Part shown: positions 56,181-64,000 of the stretch, one piece after another
Layout of the letters: each line of letters begins with the position of its first letter
Numbering within the stretch: the stretch's first letter is position 1
Origin: Notospermus geniculatus
Taxonomy: Eukaryota; Nemertea; Pilidiophora; Heteronemertea; Lineidae
DNA length: 64,000 nucleotides
Assembly (NCBI GenBank): GCA_002633025.1
Contig: NMRB01000322.1
Location: 182,511-246,510 of the forward strand
Direction of reading: 5' to 3'
The notes under the pieces: model-generated
Told to the model about the DNA's origin: nothing
The model's database searches: none
The model's input: only the letters and a program-made list of their open reading frames with translations
Translations under genes and position numbers: made by a program

Positions 56181-56776
56181 CAAGAATATATAAGTACCAA
56201 GAATGTACAACTAGTAATCAAGCAAAAAGTGTGGGCATTACGTTACTTTTTCTGATAATAGAGGGCGTACGGTAATTATAGGCCTTCTAATTAAATAACC
56301 AGTGTTTAGATTTAACGGTTGTTATTTACAATATCATCAATATTTTTATGTAAAGTTACAGACAAATTACCAGCATTAAATTTTTTTCTTGATTTTGGTG
56401 AAACCATGGATTTGTTGTATAGGTCAGAGTGCCCACCTCTGAGATCACAGTATCAATTTGTTAAAAATATGGTCCATTCAAAAATGCTTTGTAACTCGGT
56501 TATTGAGTTTTGGTAGCGAGGTACATTTATAAAACCAAAGAAAGGAGCAAATCCAAATTACATTCTGGATTTGCTCCTTTCTTTGGTTTTATAACTCGGT
56601 AATTTCTGAGTCCATATAACTATGGGAGGTGTCATTTTGTTCGTAATGATCTTCTCTACACAATAATCCTTCACAAATTAAGATCCATTCGGTAACGGGA
56701 TCACCAGAGACAATTTACTAAACTCACTTTTTGGCACTATTCCGAGTTGCACATTCGTGGTACTTATATATTATTG
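56181..56776. mobile_element. TIR element copy 2, with a nested hairpin insertion
   Basis: 596 bp, homologous to 48416-48926, flanked by GTATCAT on both sides (56174-56180, 56777-56783), again 7 bp. It carries an extra segment of about 80 bp at about 56505-56590. It lies exactly where the inverted GPCR duplicate ends. Confidence 0.9.
56529..56592. repeat. 26-bp perfect-stem hairpin nested in the TIR element
   Basis: Stem 56529-56554 pairs perfectly with 56567-56592 (starts ATAAAACCAAAGAAAGGAGC), with a 12-nt loop. It is bordered by AACTCGGTTAT and AACTCGGTAAT, a near-perfect duplication of the interrupted site. It is absent from copy 1. Confidence 0.85.
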
Positions 56777-56783
56777 GTATCAT

Positions 56784-57865
56784 TTTTAACTCAGTTTGAA
56801 ATGATTTTAATGTACACACATATATGACAAAGTTAAAGCTGTGGTTAGCAAGAGATATCGATGTGGCAGTCTGCCCAAGTGAGAAGAAGGCTTTGTAATC
56901 GTTTTCCGAGGTTAAAAAGAAATATTGAACATTAAGATACTCGACATTGTTACACAGTCCCCAGATGATGGAATACGGTAAGGTCGTGACCAGGTACAGT
57001 AGGGCTACAAGGAGGAGACTGAACAAACCTTGTACCTCACCTCTGTTCTTTCCTAAGGATGCGAATTCACCACGACGTCTTGACCTCCATACGCGGAAAA
57101 TAATCAGGACACTTGCTGCAAATATTATCAACCAAGGAATACTGTAGGGTAGAAGTACCTCCAAAATTAGGACAAGGAAATATGTTTCGTGGGCGGTCAT
57201 ATTTGAGAGATAATAGAAACAAGTAGGGTCTCCTGATTCGGCCCAAACATGCACGTCGTAATAAACAAGGACTGGTACATTCAGAGCCAACATGGAGGCA
57301 AAAATTAGTAAAAGACTGAAGCGACGCCTCGCTGTTGTAACAAGAACTCTGACGTATAAAGGGAACCAGACGCCAATGCAACGTTCTAACGTACGGTATA
57401 GACTACGACGATGTATGACGATACACACGTAAAGGTTCTTCTGAAGTAGCGGATCGTTTTACAGGCCACCGTAGCCTCGACTGAAAGCACATCTTCCATA
57501 TAATAGTATCCCTCCGTGTGCATATGTATGCCTCTGCGGATCCAAGACCACAAGCCGTACAATAGAGCAACAAGGTCTGCCACAGCAAGGGGGAGGAGGT
57601 ACGTCGTGGTCCTACGGTCCTTCCCTCCTACCCGAATAAAGATCACAATGGAAAGAAAGTTACCAAAGATGCCTGAAATGACAACAACTCCCAAAAGGTA
57701 CCTGTTGATGATGTTTGATAATGCTTGAACTACCTCGAAGAATATACTCCTGTCAGTCCTATATGACGTGACCCAAGGAGACGTCGCTGATGCCTGGTGA
57801 AACCACAGCTCGGTTTGCAGTCCGACCTCCTGCACCTCACCCGACATTTCTTTCCTGTACCACAT
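56784..57865 (-). pseudogene. Inverted duplicate of the 5637 GPCR, frameshifted
   Basis: The same start and N-terminus as the receptor at 5637, then TM1-TM3 in one frame (57865 to about 57390) and TM4-TM7 in another (about 57405 to 56795). The break is a 4-bp insertion in the TM3 end (TATACCGTACGTTAG against TATACGTTAG) right before the DRY-equivalent position. The last residues are replaced by the TIR element at 56776. Substitutions are moderate and both halves are otherwise open, so inactivation is fairly recent. The upstream flank to about 58200 is duplicated too. Confidence 0.9.
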
Positions 57866-57963
57866 TAGTATCTTCTTGTGCTGTAGTTTATGTCTAATTT
57901 ATTCTTGTTAACGCCGATAAAACGGGACATGAAGTGAGGTAAAAAAAGTCTGCAGACGTCGTG

Positions 57964-58200
57964 AAATAAAGTAGAACCCCGTTTGAAGACCGCCTCTGTA
58001 ACAAGACCAACCCCTCTAACAAGACCACTCATCACTGTCCCAAAATGCGCACTTCAATAGAAATGAACAAAAATATTTGCAATAGAAAACCTAAGTAAAA
58101 ATAACTATTACCTGTTGTGATGTAATTATGTTCAGAACAGCCATTCACGGCAAGATGATGTTGGTCAGCATAACTTGGAACATTAAAAATTAACACTTTA
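57964..58200 (-). repeat. Duplicated upstream flank of the GPCR copy
   Basis: Matches 5050-5510 in reverse, with a segment equivalent to about 5165-5390 missing. Marks the outer part of the inverted segmental duplication. Confidence 0.8.
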
Positions 58201-59040
58201 AGGGCGAGCTGTCATTGTGAATTTTCATATTGCTTCAATCCAGGCCCCTCTGAGAAAAGCAATAAAGACACCCCCAGTTGACTGTTTTTATAGTCCAATG
58301 TGATCACTGTGCTTTATAGACACAGAAAATGAGGAACGTCCCAAGGATTACAGCTGAATTACATTACATAATCGTAAACAAAGAAATTCACCAAACACGA
58401 AAAACAGGTACAATTTTCTTGGAGAGGAAACATGTAAATGGCACATTGAAGGTGTGGCAACAATGTCACAAACCCATAGAACCTGGGGTGGCGAGGGTGT
58501 CCTGACATGCTCTTCATGTACACCATACACGCTCAGTACAAAAAGGACAACCAGGAAGTAAAATCCAAATCCAATATGGCCGCCCTGTTTTGGAAAATCT
58601 GGCAGCATTCATGGAATTCACATGCCGAGTACTCTATACCTGTTGAAAATATTGCTGTCAAAATGGGTGGACTAAATAGAAAAAACCTCGAACTTTATGA
58701 TCCACGTGTCGTTTGATCCTCAAAATGTACCATTTCGTGGGAAAGTGTACCGATTACTAGTCTTTTGTTTCAACTTATTAGCTAATTAGTGCGTTCCAAG
58801 ATACATCTCATTCAATTCCTTTTGACTTATAGACCCCGCAGGTGCCTTCATTTCCGTCATATATCTTGTACTTTTATGGTATTTTGACATCTTTTATTTA
58901 CAACGCCTGGCCACGTTTCAAAAATTCAAAACGTTGGCTCGCCCTTAAGCAATGTTTTATTCTGGCACCGATTTTTCGCCCTTTTTCTCTCCCGTCATCT
59001 ATCTACGGTGGCTGGTAAAGGACATCAATATTTTTTTAAA
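58201..59040. other. Non-coding stretch, possible TIR element
   Basis: TTAAGGGCGAGC near 58198 and GCTCGCCCTTAA near 58938-58949 are inverted and could be the ends of an element of about 750 bp beginning exactly where the GPCR duplication stops. Nothing coding is recognised inside. Confidence 0.4.
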
Positions 59041-59135
59041 GTCGGGATCCCGACTTATAAAATCTCTCGGTATCCCGACTTTTAAGATTACCGGATCCCG
59101 ACTTTTAAAAACTCGGGATCCGACTTTTAATAAAA
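59041..59135. repeat. Short minisatellite of GGGATCCCGACTTTTAAAA
   Basis: Four degenerate units of about 24 bp containing ATCCCGACTTTTAA. Confidence 0.7.
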
Positions 59136-61030
59136 GCAAGGCATTTCCACGGTCATGTGAGTATTCGTGCTCCAAGGCGGAACAACGCGACGTCAAGCCT
59201 GGTTTAATTCGGAACAATGACAGTAAGTTAAATGGGAGCACCATTTGGTCACATGATGACTTATAGAGCAGAGGTGACACCTATAGAGGCTCATTGTTCG
59301 AGAGATGCGGTTCACCAAGCACGGCCAATCACACCTTGAATCGTCATTCATGAGTATAGGTGGCATCTGTGTACTAACCCAATGTTATGTTTGTAGGTAC
59401 ATCTTGACGTTCGCGTGACATATGCAGATTCCGAAATGATGGACTCCGGACCACGGACTCCGGACTGCGGACCGCAACAACTAACAGTCATGTATTCAGC
59501 CTACAATGGAAGACTGCAGTATCTGCATATTGCAGTTTTCCCTTGTACAGCCTCTGCAGCCTTTCCTATTCAGTGAAGTGGACAATGTAGGTGTGTAATA
59601 ACATCAGTAGATACTGCTCTCCTTTCTTGCAAAATTATCCGGAGCTGCCGCCTAAAACAAGGGAGATATGGCATAAAACGCAAGACCGCAGTAAGTGCAG
59701 TTACTGCAGTCTTCGTTTGGAGGGCAGTATTGTTTCTAGTCTAAAATATGCAGTTTGATAATCGATTCTTCTGTTCAGTTGAAATCGACACAAACAGTCT
59801 TTAAGAATCATGAAATTACCATAATTAAAAAACCGATATCTTAATGTATACGTTATTGATTTTTCTGAATACTCTGCCTCTCAGGAAAACAATCTTTACG
59901 TCTTTATCGTTGCTGATCAATGTGCAACAGTATGCCTTGCACCTGAGAGACAGCGGCTTGGTCAAATCAAACTTCATGCAAATTCGATTCATCAGTACAT
60001 TCGTTTCCTTGAAAACCGAAGTGTCTATCACACCGACGGTTATGGCTGAGGATATTCGTGGTATCTCTGTTGTCTGTCGAACTTTGATAGTTTTCGGGTT
60101 TTGTGGGGCGATTTACTTTTTCAGTTATTAGGCCAAACTAACAGGATTACCTTTGTTGGAGCAGGGAAGCGATCACGATGGCCTGAAATTCCTTTTCGCT
60201 GCTAGACAATTTCCAAATTACCCCTTTAATAATCTGGGTGTTTAAAGAAATCTCCGTCATTTGCGCGAGTGGCATTTTGTAGGCCAAAAGGATTGACGTG
60301 TCGGTAAGTCTGATATGCAAAGCCAGTGTCCCGTCAAGGTGGAATTAACAAGTACACATACTGGATATCGTCTTGGGGCAGAGTGGGCCGGAATTGACTC
60401 CCCTGATGAAATAGATCTGTTTGACGGTTAAGTTCCTGTGGAAAACTTAGGTTGACTGGTACCCGGTTCCTACATAGCTCAGACGGAGAAAGACCCCGGT
60501 ATTGGGCGGCCATATTTGGCAGAAAGCTGCCATAATATGACGTCACAGAGGATTCCCCTCAGTACTGAGAAATAGCTTACTTACCTCACATCCCAAAAAA
60601 GCTAACCAATCAACGGAGACGTTACAAATTCAAATTCAAAAAGATCTAGCCAATCAACTACGTCGTTACATCAGGAAATACCGGTCCCTTATCCTTGAGC
60701 TGTTGGGACCCGGAACCATGCTAAAACTTAGGTGGACAACAAAGTCTATAAATGCATCAACAGCGATTAGCTTCACATGATTGTGAAGTGTTTTAACGTC
60801 CCATGCATGGCTCATTCTCTGAAATTGTTTGATTTTCGGTGACCTTTTCGATAAATCTTAACGTTGACGATTACGTAACGTGCACATTACCTAACACCAT
60901 TACGGCCGAGATTATGGCTACTTTGATTTCGTTTACATATTGTGATTTTCAAAATCAAAATGACTGAGGAACATGATATCGCAACTCATCACAGTTTGCC
61001 CATCGTTGCTTAGCAAAAAGAGACCCCCAA
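59136..61030. other. Stretch without a supported gene
   Basis: An open frame of 95 codons (59844-60131) has a hydrophobic C-terminus but no family features. Otherwise no repeats or RNA genes recognised. Confidence 0.3.
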
Positions 61031-61031
61031 T

Positions 61032-62560
61032 AGGTCACGAGTGATCTTGCGTAATCGCGAACTTCGATCGTGGTCATTTCGAATGAGGAACTCGGCCGTG
61101 GCGGTTGGTCTCTCTCCGGGCTCTGTTCAACATTGTACTAGATAATATGTCTTCCCTTCCTATTTCCCGTGATTTTAAGCTCATCGTGTGGTGCGAGAGC
61201 AAAGGCATCGTGGTCGTGCCGGCATGCTGGTCATGCCTAGAGGTGATATTAATGCTCTACGTGTGGTGCGAGAGCAAAGGCATGGTGGTCATGCCGGCAT
61301 GGTGGTCATGCCTAGAGGTGATATTAATGCTATACGTGTGGTGCGAGAGCAAAATGTAAGGCATGGTGGTCATGCCGGCATGGTGGTCATGCCTTGAGGT
61401 GATATTATTACTACTCGTGTGGTGGGAGAGCTAATGGCGTGGTGGTCATGCCGGCATGGTATTAATGATGCCAGTGTTAATGCTCTGCGACGGATTGCAA
61501 GGGCTATATACAGGTCACATTAAAATGTTATAGGCCTATGGCCGAGGAAGGGATGACATATTTATTTAAAGTTCACTCATTCTGCTGTGTAGGGACGAGA
61601 GCTGCGCAAGGGCTGTATTGAGAAAGATATCGCAGTCCTCTATATGGCTGGTATTGTTTTGTACACCTCTTGTATGTGCTCAGTACAATCATGTGGGGTA
61701 GCAAGGCGAAACAGTTGGGTGCACGGGTTTGAAAGGGAGCGGAATCATATTACATTATATATTCGTTTGTTGGCATTGGCTTATTTTTATGTGTGAATGG
61801 AAAGTATTATTGGTAGAGGCGACGCCAGTTCGGTTTGTTGGGAAGGGATTACAAAGGGATATAATTCAATTTTGGTTGCTTTCGGCTGCGACCGAGGGAT
61901 TCTAATTCCCTAGGAGGGGTTTACCCCTTCCACTGGTTGGGGCCGGGGGCCTCCGAGGCAAGGTATTTACCGAAGAGAGCCGAGGTTTTTAGAATGTTTG
62001 AGTACTGGAGAATAATTAAAAAGGCATTGGTTTTCTTGTGATCAATAGTTACTCCCAGAGGTTTTTGTTCCGTTTTTTTTTTTAGTTTTGGGGAGAGTTT
62101 TGGGGGAGTATTGGGAGGAAGAGTATTGGGAGAGTGATTATTGGGGGTTGTATATTGGTCGCGTATCGTGGATGGAGAGGCTTCGGGCGAATGCCTCTCA
62201 TCCCCAATACTTTATCGTCAAGGAGAAGTGAGAGATTTCGCTGATCACTGGGGAACTGCTAAGGTCACGAGTGATCTTGCGTAATCGCGAACTTCGATCG
62301 TGGTCATTTCGAATGAGGATATCGGACAAGCGGTGGCGAAGGGAGAGGCGTGTCAGATGTATTCCGGGTGGGGCCGACGGGGATGCGGGTTAGAGAACTC
62401 CTCTCGGTTGCTTTTCCCCGCCCGCCCTCCCTCCCTATGACACTCCATTGGGCGCATTGGTTCTTTCTCTCGTTTCTCCTTGGCGAATGCCTCTCATCCC
62501 CAATACTTTATCGTCAAGGAGAAGTGAGAGATTTCGCTGATCACTCGGGAACTGCTAAGG
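61032..62560 (+). mobile_element. Split-direct-repeat element, Ngaro/PAT-like, non-autonomous
   Basis: A1 61032-61089 and A2 62262-62319 are identical over 58 bp (AGGTCACGAGTGATCTTGCG...). B1 62186-62264 and B2 62482-62560 match over 79 bp (GGCGAATGCCTCTCATCCCC...) with about one difference. The order is A1, body, B1, A2, B2, with B1 and A2 overlapping by AGG. This is the arrangement of Ngaro/PAT-type tyrosine-recombinase retrotransposons. The 1.1-kb body has no RT, RNase H or recombinase frame. Alternative: two unrelated local duplications. Confidence 0.55.
61183..61470 (+). repeat. Minisatellite, about 4 units of 76-85 bp
   Basis: Units share GTGTGGTGCGAGAGC, GGTGGTCATGCCGGCATG and GAGGTGATATTAATGCT. 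In one frame it reads as repeated VVREQ..GHAGMVVMPRGDINA, but unit lengths are not all multiples of three, so coding is unlikely. Confidence 0.8.
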
Positions 62561-62802
62561 GTCTTGCACCACATAACCATCCTTCACGGGCGAATTGTCC
62601 ATTCTTCATGACCACATGACAGCTATGTTTTGCGTGATTTTCATGACATCATTTCGATACATAGCTGTGTTAATTTGGTTTAGGATAACATTGCTATCAA
62701 TAGAAACGACTGGAAGCATTCGGTGAGATATAAAATGACCTCATAGTTTCCAAAGATACTGCAAAGGTTATTTTATATCGGAATCTGAAGGCGGATGTAA
62801 AC

Positions 62803-63324
62803 TTCTGACGCCGTCACTCGCCGTAATACGCTACGCCGGTTGGTGGCGTTAGCTGGCGAGTGCCGGCAGACCTGACCGCTCCTAACGTCATTGTCCAAAA
62901 TGTAAACCCACACATGCAGACGATCTCGCATCAGCCGACCTATACATTCCCCGTTTGTTGTTGAATGATGTGGGGACTTGTGGTTGGCTGAATTGCTGGC
63001 GTATGCAAGCGTACATCGTAAAAGTTAAACACAGTTGAATTCTGGAAAATGTAACGCCGACATGTGCCGGTATAAAGCGAGTGATCCACTGTTGCGATTT
63101 TGGCTTGAGACGAGTTTGCGATTCCTTACGATCTCCTTATAAGGACTTCCGATTGCCATATGAGGTGATTGCAAGGGATCGCAACCCCGTCTCAAGCCAA
63201 AATCGCAACAGTGGATCACCGCTTGAAAGACCAGTGCTTGCTGGCGTGGACAGTGCAAGCCTATTCGCCGACTAACGCTGGCTGCGAGGGATGCTACCGT
63301 ATTACGCAGTTGGTGGCGTCAGAA
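62803..63324. mobile_element. TIR element with nested palindrome
   Basis: The outer ends TTCTGACGCC and GGCGTCAGAA, plus CGTAATACG in both arms, define about 522 bp. A second inverted repeat sits inside (63076-63120 with 63178-63224, containing GATCCACTGTTGCGATTTTG). Non-coding. Confidence 0.6.
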
Positions 63325-64000
63325 GCATAAATGATGGAGCAAATTTTATTTGCGCCTGGAGAGTTGTCCCCCCCCCCCCCGATTTTTATCGTTATTGCAC
63401 CAATATCTTCGCTACGTTATGTACAAAATGAGTAGGAGCTGACCACTGAATAGGTCTCACACAGTTTTGAACAGAAAAGACGGTTCGGACCCCACACTCT
63501 TAAAAAATTCTTGTCACCGCAACTTGTCTGCGAATATTGATGAGATGCTTTAGTCAGTCTGACGAGTTACGTCATTCATGACACGATTTACTTGTCATGG
63601 CGAGTCGCACATCTCTGTGACGAGTTCAGTTTGTCCAGTTGACAAGATCTCTAGTTATGGCGATAAGTTGCAGGTGGCATGACATTATTGCCCATGCGCT
63701 TCCCTCTCATTCATCGCTCAATTTCAAACTCTAAGAATGATGTCACCATCGTTGCCACATTAGCCGCGTGGGTTTAGGGGTTATGTCTAGTAGTTTGTAT
63801 GTGATCAAAGGTCGTAGGTTCGAATACCGTCGTAGGCTCTGAAATGAGGTAGGGTTTTTCTGTCATATGTACCTGTTGTTAGTACTTGTAATTACCGTAT
63901 AACAGTCTCTTGGCGCATAATTTTTAATTTTTGTTTAGTCTGAATGACAAGATGTATTTGTTTCAATGATAAGATGTCTTTATCCGAGGATGACAAGTTG
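63325..64000. other. Window end; possible SINE head
   Basis: At about 63760-63840 GGTTCGAATAC resembles a B box behind a tRNA-like segment, possibly a SINE. Repeated TGACAAG and GACGAGTT motifs occur from 63515 to the end in both orientations, hinting at the edge of a repeat that continues beyond the window. A poly-C tract lies at 63369-63380. Confidence 0.3.

Noticed and set aside
59844-60131. 95-codon frame with a hydrophobic C-terminus
   Set aside because: No family features and no supporting context; length is within chance for AT-rich DNA.
61105-61397. Overlapping frames of 84 and 69 codons with repeats
   Set aside because: They are the translated minisatellite; unit lengths are not consistently multiples of three.
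63760-63840. tRNA gene on the plus strand
   Set aside because: B-box-like GGTTCGAATAC is present, but the arms do not pair; at most a SINE head.

Overview
The window is nuclear DNA of an animal, most likely a marine invertebrate deuterostome such as an amphioxus, hemichordate or echinoderm. This is inferred from gene style, not proven: intronless class A GPCR genes, spliced genes with metazoan GT..AG introns, a Myb/SANT-like and a THAP-like DNA-binding gene, TTAGGG-type interstitial repeats, a BEL/Pao element, and a Helentron carrying protease, endonuclease and RPA modules. Two assembly gaps (13217-14106 and 54710-55197) and a few single Ns show a draft scaffold. Host genes are sparse and transposons dominate.

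Layout. 0-7 kb: a two-exon MSANTD3/NAIF1-like gene (minus), several MITEs and an intact GPCR (5637-6734). 9-11 kb: a tRNA-derived SINE and a broken Ty3/Gypsy fragment with an internal 280-bp tandem duplication. 14-20 kb: a second intact GPCR (15592-16614) and nested TIR elements. 24.5-27.7 kb: two long open reading frames in the same orientation that I cannot assign to a family. 27.9-40.1 kb: a tandem segmental duplication. The younger copy B (38157-40137) is nearly insertion-free. Copy A (27934-38064) has gained a TTAA MITE, a complete BEL/Pao provirus-like element (272-bp LTRs, RT deleted), a 741-bp hAT-like element and a 1963-bp non-autonomous Helitron. Copy B therefore records the empty site of each insertion. 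40.1-41.5 kb: an older diverged copy of part of the same unit, carrying a TA-flanked MITE and a head-to-tail pair of TTAA MITEs.

41.7-48.3 kb (minus strand): a decayed Helentron-like rolling-circle transposon. Read 5' to 3' it has a short leader ending in a 2A-like DVERNPGP motif, a cysteine protease with Cys and His motifs, an OTU protease, part of a PIF1-like helicase, an AP-type endonuclease and a three-exon RPA-like OB-fold gene. The Rep domain and helicase motifs I-II are missing. A 118-bp MITE splits the endonuclease and a 766-bp mariner-like element sits in the first RPA intron. 48.4-58.2 kb: two copies of a TIR element with 7-bp target duplications, long palindromic elements, interstitial telomeric repeats, a THAP exon with disabling mutations, a LINE endonuclease remnant, and an inverted, disabled copy of the first GPCR (57865-56790). 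61.0-62.6 kb: A1-body-B1-A2-B2 split direct repeats, the architecture of Ngaro/PAT-type tyrosine-recombinase retrotransposons, with no coding content.

How it works together: the only plausibly functional host genes are the Myb/SANT-like gene, the two GPCRs and perhaps the two unknown ORFs. The rest is a stratified record of rolling-circle, LTR, YR-like, mariner, hAT, Harbinger-like and TTAA-specific transposition, datable from nested insertions and paralogous empty sites.
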